DNA of 13,637 nt from assembly GCA_027858355.1 (NCBI GenBank), contig JAQICW010000272.1, positions 1 to 13,637 on the forward strand, written 5' to 3'. This document shows positions 1 to 6,784 of the stretch, in pieces. Each line of letters opens with the position of its first letter. Within the stretch, counting starts at the first letter, position 1. A program made the position numbers and the translations under genes. This DNA comes from Desulfobacula sp. (GTDB lineage Bacteria > Desulfobacterota > Desulfobacteria > Desulfobacterales > Desulfobacteraceae). Under the pieces are notes generated by a model. That model was given only the letters and a program-made list of their open reading frames with translations. It was not told where the DNA came from and did not search any database.

Positions 1-182
1 CAACTTTGGTTTTGGTGAAAATATAATTTATTCAGAAACGATCTGCCAAAATAATCTCTATTGAAGTAACCGGATTACTCAAAATCAATATTCAGGGATT
101 TCGGAAAATGTGATCTATAAATTATTAAGAACACTATAGGGAAATAGCCAAATGGAAACTTATCAACGAATAAAGTTGAACG

Positions 183-220
183 TTAAGCCCAGGGCCATCG
201 ACTGAAAGGAGGGGGCTTGA
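183..220 (+). other. Hairpin with Shine-Dalgarno-like loop
   Basis: Positions 183-190 (TTAAGCCC) pair with 213-220 (GGGCTTGA) as an 8-bp stem with one G-U pair. The 22-nt loop contains AAAGGAGG at 205-212. The TGA of a 17-codon ORF (152-205) abuts this motif, and a TTG-initiated 22-codon ORF (217-285) begins 4 nt after it. It could be a leader structure or a small-ORF translation signal. There is no clean U-tract directly after the stem, so it is not a typical terminator. Confidence 0.25.
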
Positions 221-241
221 GGTGCTGCGTTAATTTTTATG

Positions 242-260
242 TTCTTCTTGACAAGAAGAA
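242..260. promoter_or_regulatory. 19-nt palindrome overlapping a TTGACA -35 hexamer
   Basis: Positions 242-250 (TTCTTCTTG) and 252-260 (CAAGAAGAA) are perfect inverted repeats around a single central A. TTGACA, the consensus sigma-70 -35 hexamer, sits at 248-253 across the dyad centre. Candidate -10 hexamers at 271-277 are poor (CTACTA or TACTAC). A dyad on a -35 box is a common arrangement for a repressor operator, so a regulated promoter for the gene at 318 is plausible; the weak -10 keeps confidence low. Confidence 0.35.
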
Positions 261-317
261 AAATTTTATCCTACTACTTGCTTAACAAATAGCAAATACT
301 AATTGAGAGGTATCACT

Positions 318-629
318 ATGCGAAAAAAAATTCTTCTTACCACCCTGCTCATCGTGCTGGCGTTCTCTATCAACACCGCTACCTATGCGGAACAGAGCGC
401 CTTGGACAAGACCAAATCCTGGACAAAGAAGGCGTGGAAAGATGTCAAACAAGGGTCTAAAGAGGCGTGGGAAAAAACAAAGCAAGGCTCCAAAGAGGTC
501 GGTAAAGAAATTAAAAAGGACACCAAAGAGGTCGGTAAAGAAATTCAAAAGGGCTCCAAAGAGGCGTGGGAAGGGACCAAGAAGGGCTCCAAATCAATCT
601 GGCAGTCGATTAAGGATTTCTTCAAATAA
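318..629 (+). CDS. Secreted Lys-rich protein of 11-residue repeats
   Basis: A 103-residue protein. The start at 318 is preferred over an upstream in-frame TTG at 303 because GAGAGG (305-310) is 7 nt ahead and the product then opens with a classical signal peptide: MRKK, a hydrophobic core (residues 5-18), and a likely cleavage site after TYA (residue 24). The mature part is nearly all 11-residue units: KQGSKEAWEKT (44-54), KQGSKEVGKEI, KKDTKEVGKEI, QKGSKEAWEGT and KKGSKSIWQSI (88-98), ending KDFFK, with a looser unit at 33-43. Such hendecads usually form long amphipathic helices, as in apolipoproteins and LEA-like proteins. It is highly basic with regularly spaced Trp, suggesting a periplasmic or secreted protein that binds membrane, peptidoglycan or polyanions. 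No named family was recognised, and the function is unknown. The repeats are also visible in the DNA. Confidence 0.75.
   Translation: MRKKILLTTLLIVLAFSINTATYAEQSALDKTKSWTKKAWKDVKQGSKEAWEKTKQGSKEVGKEIKKDTKEVGKEIQKGSKEAWEGTKKGSKSIWQSIKDFFK
490..545 (+). repeat. Tandem 33-nt coding repeat
   Basis: A 23-nt block starting CCAAAGAGGTCGG occurs identically at 490-512 and 523-545, exactly 33 nt apart, matching one 11-residue protein unit. More diverged copies follow near 556 and 588. Near identity at DNA level implies recent unit duplication or ongoing slippage or recombination, so repeat number may vary between strains. Confidence 0.8.
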
Positions 630-783
630 GAGCAATTATTCCTGTTCAGCTGCGCTGCAGATATAGATTCAACAATAAATTATACAGATCTGTTTATCTT
701 GTAACTTTGAATAATATCCGAATAGATAAGTAAATAAAAATCAAACAATATTCTTTCATATAAAACTTATATAGAGGGGAAGA

Positions 784-1428
784 ATGTCATCATTAAATAG
801 AGTTATTTATATAGTGTTTTTTTGTTTTGCCTTGACTTTTATAGCAAGTTTAAATATTCGCCCATACCCTGGTGATTTTATTATCAAGGCAATCCCGGTA
901 TTGAGCCTGGCTTTACTCGCTTTTTTAAAGATTCCAGGAATAAAAGGCAAATTGCTGGGTATTGGTTTTTTATTTTCAGATCTTGGTGATATTATACTTG
1001 AGCTTGACCGTTCTGCATATTTTGTTTTTGGTCTTGCAGCTTTTTTGATTGCACATATTTTTTATATCACCGTATTTATAAGAAAACCAGTGCTTGTAAA
1101 ACCACGCTCAATAATTGTACTTGTCATAATAGCCTATGGTATTGTTTTGGGCAATATTTTAATCCCGCATCTTGGTTCCATGATGATTCCGGTTGTTGTC
1201 TATCTAATTGTGATACTGACCATGGGAATCAGTGCATCCATGGGATCAAACAATCATTTTTTCATTATAATTGGAGCTTGCCTTTTTATACTTTCCGATT
1301 CAATCATTGCTGTTAACAAATTTTTAATGCCAGTCCCATTTTCCAGTTTTTGGATCATGACAATATACTACTCAGCCCAATTTTTTATTATATCTGGTTC
1401 CCTGAAGCCCGGCAGGCATGATGCATAG
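784..1428 (+). CDS. YhhN/TMEM86-type membrane protein (putative lysoplasmalogenase)
   Basis: A 214-residue, strongly hydrophobic protein with about eight predicted membrane segments. GAGGGGA ends 3 nt before the ATG. The YhhN family signature is visible: a conserved Lys-Ala-Ile-Pro near residue 35, FSDLGD at 64-69, GLAAFLIAHIFY at 83-94, and a second half with GACLFILSDSIIAVNKF (164-180) and YYSAQF (195-200). The conserved acidic residues D66, D69 and D172 and H91 are kept. Animal TMEM86 members hydrolyse the vinyl-ether bond of lysoplasmalogens; bacterial members are mostly uncharacterised, so the enzymatic role here is inferred from family. Length matches the usual 200-240 residues. It faces a convergent gene on the minus strand. 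Confidence 0.85.
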   Translation: MSSLNRVIYIVFFCFALTFIASLNIRPYPGDFIIKAIPVLSLALLAFLKIPGIKGKLLGIGFLFSDLGDIILELDRSAYFVFGLAAFLIAHIFYITVFIRKPVLVKPRSIIVLVIIAYGIVLGNILIPHLGSMMIPVVVYLIVILTMGISASMGSNNHFFIIIGACLFILSDSIIAVNKFLMPVPFSSFWIMTIYYSAQFFIISGSLKPGRHDA

Positions 1429-1459
1429 TTTTCGATTCTTTACCCTTCACCGGGCTTTC

Positions 1460-1494
1460 AAGTATCAAGAATAGCAATTGTAACCTTGATACTT
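1460..1494. terminator. Hairpin between convergent genes
   Basis: AAGTATCAAG (1460-1469) and CTTGATACTT (1485-1494) form a perfect 10-bp stem with a 15-nt loop, in the 138-bp gap between the converging genes ending at 1428 (+) and 1567 (-). The position suggests a bidirectional terminator. However, on the plus strand the stem is followed by A residues and on the minus strand by no T-run, so it may instead be a 3'-end stabilising structure or a protein site. Confidence 0.45.
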
Positions 1495-1566
1495 AAAAAA
1501 CCAAAGGGAAATTACATATAGGGATAATAATATTTGAGCTCAAAAAAATGATATTACCATCCAAAA

Positions 1567-2136
1567 TTAATTATGGCATTTAACAGAATTTAATACATTC
1601 TGGATTGCTGTTGAAATGGAAGAAAGTTTTTTAAGATCATCTCTTAGGCCCCTTGATATTTCCAACTGAACCCCTTTAGTTCTGTTTCCTTTATTGCAAA
1701 TATTGCTCGGGTGTGTGCCTAAAAATTTCTCTTTTTTTAAAATTTTAATATTCAAACTTTCAAGTACACCTTGGATATTTGAAGCAAGTTCTTTAAAACG
1801 CCCACCAATATAGATAATCTTTTCTTTGTCTTTGCAGGCATGTATGGAAATAATAATATCAGAAGAAAAAATTAGATTTAAAGCTTCAGGCTCATCAAAT
1901 TGATGACTTGTAATGTGAAGATTTCGGTTATTTTTTTCTTTAATCCCTTCAAAACAGTAATAATTATATATATCACCTGCAATTAATTCTGTAATCAATG
2001 AGGTTCTGGGTTCGATTAATCCTCCGTGGGGAGCAATAATTGTAATATTCGACCCCAGATCCTGAATCCGAATTCTGTAATCCTGATTTAGAATTTCATT
2101 GGCAGCAAGTGTTTTGAAATCCGAATATTTATCCAT
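1567..2136 (-). CDS. YjqB/PghP-type poly-gamma-glutamate hydrolase family protein
   Basis: A 189-residue protein of the YjqB/PghP family (formerly called phage-related replication protein; DUF867-type). Family hallmarks in order: YSDFKTLAANE near the N-terminus, IIAPHGGLIEP (34-43), YYCFEGIK (59-66), LHITSHQFDEPEAL (73-86), ISIHAC (96-101), IYIGG, HPSNICN (142-148) and GVQLEISRGLR (155-165). By analogy with the zinc-peptidase-like fold described for phage PghP, H37, E42 and H99 are likely zinc ligands and E159 a likely catalytic acid; this mapping is from memory of the family. Members cut gamma-glutamyl polymer linkages, often helping phages through PGA capsules; bacterial copies have unclear substrates. 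No signal peptide is seen. The Shine-Dalgarno is weak. The gene is very AT-rich and lies beside a decayed gene, so acquisition by transfer is possible. Confidence 0.85.
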   Translation of the reverse strand: MDKYSDFKTLAANEILNQDYRIRIQDLGSNITIIAPHGGLIEPRTSLITELIAGDIYNYYCFEGIKEKNNRNLHITSHQFDEPEALNLIFSSDIIISIHACKDKEKIIYIGGRFKELASNIQGVLESLNIKILKKEKFLGTHPSNICNKGNRTKGVQLEISRGLRDDLKKLSSISTAIQNVLNSVKCHN

Positions 2137-2166
2137 TTCACTAAAGATACAGTATTTCTGAAAAAA

Positions 2167-2511
2167 TCAAAATAATTTTCCAACAAGATCTTGTAGTGTA
2201 TACTTTTGGTATCCTGAAAAGATTCGGTTTGTGATTGGTCTGGTTTCGGATATCATTGAGTCGACAAAATCGGAAAACTTCAATTTTTCAGATAGGTTGA
2301 CACCGGTCATCTGGGGCATGGTCATGTCTGTTATGACCAGATCAAAATGATCGGGATTTAAGGCAAACCGCTCCAAAGCATCCTGCGGTGTTGTGGCCGT
2401 TTCAACTTTGTATCCCAGGCGCTCAAACATTTTTTGCACCATATTTACAATGGATATTTCATCATCCACAAATAATTACTTTTTAACTTTTTTTGATTCC
2501 TTAGGTGGAAG
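2167..2511 (-). pseudogene. Decayed receiver domain of a hybrid kinase/response regulator
   Basis: Read on the minus strand, a linker of the type found before C-terminal receiver domains (LPPKESKKVKK, 2511-2479) runs into an in-frame TAA (2478-2476), then LFVDDEISIVNMVQKMFERL follows, a clear receiver start with the acidic DDE. Further on, HFDLVITDMTMPQMTG holds the phospho-acceptor Asp, and SEKL marks the next helix. After that the sequence no longer matches a receiver until YTLQDLVGKLF, which looks like the usual C-terminal helix following the QKP lysine. The middle (the Thr/Ser strand and adjacent helices) is missing or scrambled. An open stretch from a GTG at 2469 would encode 100 residues, but with no usable start region and no complete fold. 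This is most likely the tail of a former hybrid histidine kinase. Confidence 0.75.
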
Positions 2512-2624
2512 AGATGTCAACAACATGATACTGCATAATCAATACAACTATTCCTTGGGGATGATTGGCAACCTGCTTTATTCAAGCTTTTATTTCACAA
2601 AAATTATTTTGCTGTTTCCAAGGC

Positions 2625-2903
2625 CTATGTCTGTTTGTTCTTCAATCGCAGGATAAGTTCTTTTTCCAGGTGTTGAATGATAATTTTTAATGTACGGCTT
2701 TCCTGGACAGGGCCGGAATTATTCCAACCCATTTTCATTGCCCGGTCCTTTATTTTTCTAAATTGGGTTAAAGAATCGGCAACGGCCTTCCAGGCAAAAA
2801 GTTTTTGCAGAATATGGCGCTCTTCCGAGGTTAAGTCTTTGGAAGTATCTATGGTTTTTCCATGGTCTATTGTTATAATCACTTCTGATTTTTTTTCCGG
2901 CAA
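2625..2903 (-). CDS. Small conserved-looking protein of unknown function
   Basis: A 92-residue protein with a TTG start at 2903 and no better upstream start, since an in-frame TAA lies 24 nt before it. The product is charged and soluble: a beta-like start (SEVIITIDHGKTID), then two probable helices (SEERHILQKLFAWKAVADSLTQ and ESRTLKIIIQHLEKELILRL) joined by MGWNNSGPVQ. The amino-acid pattern is protein-like and codon use matches its neighbours, but I do not recognise a family and there is no clear ribosome site. It is on the same strand as the HD gene upstream (60-nt gap) and the receiver remnant downstream, so it could be transcribed from the lnt operon or have belonged with the lost signalling gene. 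Confidence 0.5.
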   Translation of the reverse strand: MPEKKSEVIITIDHGKTIDTSKDLTSEERHILQKLFAWKAVADSLTQFRKIKDRAMKMGWNNSGPVQESRTLKIIIQHLEKELILRLKNKQT

Positions 2904-2962
2904 ATGAAATATCCGCTTATAAAGGTTTTATTTCTTTAACTTAAGATAATATGTACTGCTGA

Positions 2963-3511
2963 TTACAGGTTGAATTCTTCAGCCCAGATTGAAAATCTTT
3001 TTGCATGAGCTTTACTTATTTTTCCAAGTTCATCGATAATTTGAATTGTGGTTATTTTTTTGTCTGCGTATTTTGGGTTTTTGGAGTGATATTTGTCTGC
3101 AGCACAGATAATTTTTTCTTCAAGGCTTATGGGAACCATATCTCTGTGGGGCAATGGAATATTGTTTAAAAGAATATTTTCTTTTGTAATTCCAGCACCA
3201 GTATGTCGTTCACAGACAAGGCCGTATTCAGGGGGCAGGCCATATTCATCCAAAAGCTTTTTCCCAAGAAATCCGTGACAGATATAAGGTTTTTCACCTG
3301 TACAGCCAATGGCCTGGGCCTGGGTCAGAAAAATGCCGATATCATGGAGCATGGCAGCCTTTTCAATAAACTCAAGATCAGGGTTTAAGTGCATCTGACT
3401 GCGGGCAATCTCAAGGCTCTTTTCCGTGACAATCCGGCTGTGCTCAACAAGGATCTGGTAAGGTTTTGTGCCCACCGTATAAAATTTTTCAATGATGGCA
3501 AGGGGATTCAT
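2963..3511 (-). CDS. HDIG-type HD domain phosphohydrolase-like protein
   Basis: A 182-residue single-domain HD protein. Metal-binding residues are present in family order: H24 (VEHS), H56-D57 (LHDIG), H79 (CHGFLG), H103 (ERHTGAG) and D139 (AADKYHSK), giving the layout typical of HD phosphohydrolases that act on nucleotides or phosphoesters. The domain fills the whole protein, with no sensor or kinase partner attached. The start codon is only 2 nt after the prfB stop, indicating translational coupling and operon membership. The substrate cannot be told from sequence. Its position as third gene after lnt and prfB suggests a housekeeping role, but this is only context. Confidence 0.8.
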   Translation of the reverse strand: MNPLAIIEKFYTVGTKPYQILVEHSRIVTEKSLEIARSQMHLNPDLEFIEKAAMLHDIGIFLTQAQAIGCTGEKPYICHGFLGKKLLDEYGLPPEYGLVCERHTGAGITKENILLNNIPLPHRDMVPISLEEKIICAADKYHSKNPKYADKKITTIQIIDELGKISKAHAKRFSIWAEEFNL

Positions 3512-3513
3512 TT

Positions 3514-4603
3514 TTATGAGAGTAAAACTCCTTCAATAAATGGGTCCAGGTCTCCATCCAGGACTCTGTCCACATCCCCCACTTCAAAACCTGTTCGATG
3601 GTCTTTAACCAGCTGGTAAGGATGAAGAACATAGGATCTGATCTGACGACCCCAGGCAATATCATCTTTGCCGTCATGGAGGTTTTGCATTTTTTGCTCC
3701 TGCTTTTTCTTTTCAAGCTGGTAAAGCCTTGACTTTAAAACCTTAAAGGCAATCTCTTTGTTGCGGTGCTGGGAGGATTCCTGCTGGCACTGAGCCACCA
3801 CACCCGTGGGAAGATGGGTGATCCTGACGGCACTGCTGGTCTTGTTCACATGCTGTCCGCCGGCTCCGCTGGCCCTATACACATCAATTCTCAGATCTGA
3901 CTCATCAATATCGATTTTAATTTCATCTTTTATTTCAGGATAGACAAATACTGATGCAAATGATGTATGGCGTTTTCCGCTTGCGTTATAGGGTGAAATC
4001 CTCACAAGGCGATGGACTCCGGTTTCAACCTTCATAAACCCATAACAATTAACTCCTGACACATGAAGGGTTGCACCCTTAATCCCGGCTTCATCCCCTG
4101 GCTGATAGTCAATAATCTTAAATGTATATCCTTTTTTATCAATCCATCGGGTGTACATGCGGAACAGCATTTCAGCCCAATCCTGGGAATCTGTTCCGCC
4201 GGCACCGGCATTAATGGAAACAAGCGCATTCCTTGCATCATCTTCACCGTCAAGGGTGACCTGGATTGAAAATTTTTTTATTTTTTTCTCAAGTATGGAT
4301 AAAAGGACAGCCACTTCATTTTCAATCTCCTTATCCGACTCTTCAAGGGCAAGTTCCAGGAGAATATCTGCATCTTCAATTTCTTGGTAAATGTTTTCCC
4401 AGGTTTCCAGAAGATTTAAAAGCAAGGTTCTTTCTTTTAAGAGATCCGTTGCTTTGTCTGAATCGTTCCAGAAATCTTCTCTGGAAATAATTAGTTCAAG
4501 TTCACGGAACCGCTTTTGCTTTACAGGAAGGTCAAAGATACTCCTTGAGTTTTTCGGCTTTGGTATATATGGCTTGAATATTTTGTTTTAATTCTACACT
4601 CAT
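3514..4603 (-). CDS. prfB: Peptide chain release factor 2 (RF2), programmed +1 frameshift
   Basis: RF2 recognises UGA and UAA and releases the finished peptide. Translation starts at ATG 4603, with AGGAG overlapping the lnt stop. It reads 23 codons (MSVELKQ...LKEYL) to an in-frame TGA (4534-4532), then continues in the +1 frame from GAC to the stop at 3514, giving 362 residues, the normal family length. The catalytic GGQ is present (RASGAGGQHVN), as are the GVHRLVR segment and the C-terminal domain ending near DPFIEGVLL. The UGA-reading tripeptide region reads Ser-Pro-Tyr rather than the more common Ser-Pro-Phe. Without the shift the gene seems to start at 4425 and looks truncated; it is not. 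It is the middle gene of a tight operon: lnt ends 11 nt before it, and an HD gene starts 2 nt after it. It self-regulates: low RF2 slows reading of UGA and favours the shift. Confidence 0.95.
4531..4546 (-). promoter_or_regulatory. prfB: prfB programmed frameshift site
   Basis: On the minus strand the sequence reads AAGGAG TAT CTT TGA C. This contains the internal Shine-Dalgarno-like AAGGAG (4546-4541), the slippery CTT (4537-4535), the in-frame UGA (4534-4532) and the following C. Spacing is the same as in the known E. coli site, and the +1 frame continues as RF2. It acts as an autoregulatory recoding signal. Confidence 0.95.
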
Positions 4604-4614
4604 TTTGATTTCTC

Positions 4615-6243
4615 CTAGACTTTTTTCCAAAACTTTTTCCTGAAACCTTTTACCATAAAAACCATGCAGATTGCAACTATTGAACAAATGGCAAAAACAT
4701 CCCCGTATTTTGTATAAAAACTGATCTGCTTCAGGACTGGAACTTGTCGTGTAACTGCCTGATCTGTGAATAAAGCCGTTGTTTCAAGAATTTTCCCCTT
4801 AGGATCAATAAAACCTGAAATCCCGGTATTTGCAGCTCTTGCTATGGTTCTGCGGGTTTCAACTGCCCTGAATACGGCAATGGAAAAATGCTGCGCTGCT
4901 GCCGATGTATGACCAAACCAGGCATCATTGGTAATGGTGGTGAGGATATCAGCCCCGTTTTTTACAAACCTGGATGCAATGGATGGAAACAAAATTTCAA
5001 AACAGATTAGCACCCCTGTTTTGTTTATGACCTTCGGGTTACTCGTGACCTTCAGGTTACTTGTGACCTTCTGGTTATGGACATTGAATTCAAGGGGGTT
5101 AAATGTTTTATCTCCCGTGGAAAAATCACCTGCCTGGGCAGTAAGCTTCCCTAAAAATGTCAGATAATTCCCAAAAGGAACATATTCTCCAAATGGCACA
5201 AGGTGAGTCTTGTCATAGGTTCCTGTAATAATCGAAAATCGGTTAAACATATACGCCCGGTTATAAAATTTTGTCTTGTTTTCATCTGTTTTAAATGCCG
5301 GGCTTCCAATTAAAAAATTTGTTTTTAATGCCCTTACAAATTGATCCACCTGGTTTGACAGATTCTTATCATACCCGTAATAAAACGGCAAAGCCGTTTC
5401 CGGCCATATCACAAGGTCAGGGTTTTCTGGTGATCCAGCCTTATTAAATTCGCCCTGGGAAAGATGTATATATTTTTCCAGGGTCTGGGTCTTAAACTGG
5501 TCACTCCATTTTAAATCCTGTTTAATATTTCCCTGAACAATAGTAAGGGTCGGTTTTTTTGCTTTTTCAATTTGAGAATTTAAGGTATTGATTTTATGAT
5601 CCCCGTAAAAAATAGCGCCTGTGAACAGGATGGTCGTATACATTATGGGGAAGACATGTTTTTTGTGCAGTCCTTTTTTAAGGGACATCCCCAGGGTTGC
5701 CAAAAGATAATTTATAAGAACGATGAGAAATGACACTCCATAAACTCCGGAAAAATCTGCAATCTGAATCAACAACAGATTTTCATACTGGCTATAGCCC
5801 AGAGCCCCCCAGGAAAAGCCTGTGAAAGCATAGGTCCTGATATATTCAAGTCCCGTCCAAACACAGGCGGCAGCAATGGGTGCAACCCAAAAATTTGCAT
5901 CCATCTGTTTTAAAAGAAAGGCAAAAATTGCTGGATACAGTGAAAGATAAAAGCATAAAAGGATGAGTGTGGAAACAGCAAGAACAGGGTGAAGTCCGCC
6001 ATACACATTTAAGGTCGGGACAATCCAGTAAATAAGGGTGAGAAAATGAAAGAGCCCTGCGATAAAACCACTATAAAAAGAGTCTTTTGATGTCATTGAC
6101 CCCATGGACATAAACCAGGGGACCATGGCAAAAAAAACCAGGTACGATAAATTTGCTTTAGGAAAAGACAGGGTCAAAGCCAGGCCGCTTATCAAGGCTG
6201 GAATATATTTCAGCAAAACAATGTTTTTATTTTGACGAATCAT
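4615..6243 (-). CDS. lnt: Apolipoprotein N-acyltransferase
   Basis: Inner-membrane enzyme that adds the third acyl chain to the N-terminal Cys of lipoproteins before outer-membrane sorting. It has 542 residues, within family range. About six membrane segments fill residues 8-215, followed by a periplasmic nitrilase-fold domain (about 230-495) and a final membrane helix (507-532). The catalytic triad fits: E282 in VIWPETALPF, K345 in YDKTHLVPFGEYVPFG and C414 in GVLICFEILFP. Other family marks include the ITNDAWFG segment (437-444) and the ARAANTGISG segment (468-477). It begins the operon lnt, prfB, HD gene. Odd feature: a short in-frame tandem repeat (residues 391-408) in the loop between the Lys and Cys catalytic elements. 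The start at ATG 6243 gives a typical charged N-terminus (MIRQNKN). The RlpA-like lipoprotein at 9648 would be one of its substrates. Confidence 0.95.
   Translation of the reverse strand: MIRQNKNIVLLKYIPALISGLALTLSFPKANLSYLVFFAMVPWFMSMGSMTSKDSFYSGFIAGLFHFLTLIYWIVPTLNVYGGLHPVLAVSTLILLCFYLSLYPAIFAFLLKQMDANFWVAPIAAACVWTGLEYIRTYAFTGFSWGALGYSQYENLLLIQIADFSGVYGVSFLIVLINYLLATLGMSLKKGLHKKHVFPIMYTTILFTGAIFYGDHKINTLNSQIEKAKKPTLTIVQGNIKQDLKWSDQFKTQTLEKYIHLSQGEFNKAGSPENPDLVIWPETALPFYYGYDKNLSNQVDQFVRALKTNFLIGSPAFKTDENKTKFYNRAYMFNRFSIITGTYDKTHLVPFGEYVPFGNYLTFLGKLTAQAGDFSTGDKTFNPLEFNVHNQKVTSNLKVTSNPKVINKTGVLICFEILFPSIASRFVKNGADILTTITNDAWFGHTSAAAQHFSIAVFRAVETRRTIARAANTGISGFIDPKGKILETTALFTDQAVTRQVPVLKQISFYTKYGDVFAICSIVAICMVFMVKGFRKKFWKKV
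5020..5080 (-). repeat. 18-nt tandem repeat inside lnt
   Basis: Three units of 18 nt, at 5029-5046, 5047-5064 and from 5065 (degenerate after about 12 nt), encode QKVTSN, LKVTSN and PKVINK in frame. They extend the loop between the catalytic Lys and Cys of Lnt without changing the frame. This looks like replication slippage in a tolerant loop. Confidence 0.75.
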
Positions 6244-6338
6244 TCATTTCTTATCTTATATTATTAAAAAAAGTCTGCTATACTTAACAATTAGTAGATA
6301 GGCAGTCAAATGATAGAATCTTTAACCGGTAATTTTTT
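6244..6338. other. Divergent intergenic region, possible promoters
   Basis: This AT-rich 95-bp gap separates lnt (minus) from the kinase remnant (plus). A good -10-like TATACT lies at 6279-6284 on the plus strand, but the matching -35 region is poor. It presumably carries the promoter of the lnt-prfB operon and the former promoter of the kinase gene. No operator or hairpin stands out. Confidence 0.3.
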
Positions 6339-6644
6339 ATGAAACCTGAGCATAAAAGCGTTATGAAATCTTCCAAAGGCCTTTCAATAAAAAAGGAGCC
6401 TTTCAATAAACAGGCATTGACCCCCCGGGAAATGAAAGCAGTTTTGGAATCTTCCCCTGCAGGGATTGGAATCGTAAAAGACAGGGTTCTTGGCTGGTGG
6501 AGTATCCCATGATTTCAACAATATTCTAATGGGTATTCAAGGGCACTTATCGTTATTACAGATTGATGTTAAATTAACGATCAAAGATACGGGCATTTGA
6601 ATACATTTGCAAATACCCTGCGAAAAATATTGGATAAAACATAA
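6339..6644 (+). pseudogene. Collapsed hybrid histidine kinase (PAS, H-box, ATPase, receiver fragments)
   Basis: Four recognisable pieces of one hybrid sensor kinase survive in the right order in only 306 bp. (1) ATG 6339 opens 57 codons ending in VLESSPAGIGIVKDRVLGW, a typical PAS start, and stops at TGA 6510-6512. (2) In the next frame, 6496-6570 gives GGVSHDFNNILMGIQGHLSL, a clear H-box with the phospho-accepting His (CAT 6508-6510). (3) In the same frame this runs into KLTIKDTGI (6571-6597), the G1 box of the ATPase domain, then TGA 6598-6600. (4) In the first frame, 6603-6644 encodes TFANTLRKILDKT and a stop, the usual last helix of a C-terminal receiver. Such genes normally exceed 2 kb, so at least three internal deletions are implied. 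No functional product is expected. Confidence 0.85.
6379..6410 (+). repeat. 13-nt direct repeat in kinase remnant
   Basis: GCCTTTCAATAAA occurs identically at 6379-6391 and 6398-6410, offset by 19 nt, in the N-terminal part of the kinase remnant. It lies outside the deletion joints, so it is probably a small local duplication. Confidence 0.6.
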
Positions 6645-6784
6645 AAAGGCTTCTGTTTCCAACCTCCCTTGCCAGGGCTTTTGTGGAATAGTGTTTTTTA
6701 ATACCGCTTTACAATATCTGCGTCAAATGGTATTTTAGTTAAATTATCAGATGGTCGATTCACCAGCATCATCAGGAGTTTAAT
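6645..6784. other. Upstream region of hsp20
   Basis: A 140-bp gap with no gene. AATACC (about 6700) and GGTATT (about 6730) form a weak 6-bp inverted repeat with a long spacer. No clear heat-shock (sigma-32), CIRCE or sigma-54 consensus was seen. AGGAG ends 6 nt before the hsp20 ATG. Confidence 0.3.

Larger units (their letters stand above)
1..317. other. Leader region without a recognised gene
   Basis: No convincing protein gene was found on either strand here. A 20-codon open stretch at positions 2-64 (+) ends in TGA and could be the tail of a gene cut by the window edge, but nothing in it is recognisable. The stretch holds an 8-bp hairpin (183-220), a strong isolated Shine-Dalgarno-like AAAGGAGG (205-212), two tiny ORFs (152-205 and 217-285) and a 19-nt palindrome (242-260) containing TTGACA. 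These elements lie directly upstream of the secreted repeat protein at 318, so the region is most likely its promoter and 5' leader. This is inference from position and pattern only. Confidence 0.5.

Noticed and set aside
183..220. Riboswitch such as a cyclic-di-GMP or glycine class
   Set aside because: None of the conserved cores I know for these classes is present; only a simple hairpin is visible.
282..548. Minus-strand ORF rich in Phe and Leu
   Set aside because: It is the antisense of the Lys-rich repeats; its Phe/Leu richness comes from AAG/AAA codons read backwards.
3514..4425. prfB as a truncated 303-residue gene with a broken 5' end
   Set aside because: The upstream frame has a start, an internal Shine-Dalgarno-like element, CTT TGA C and a continuous +1 frame; it is a functional programmed frameshift.
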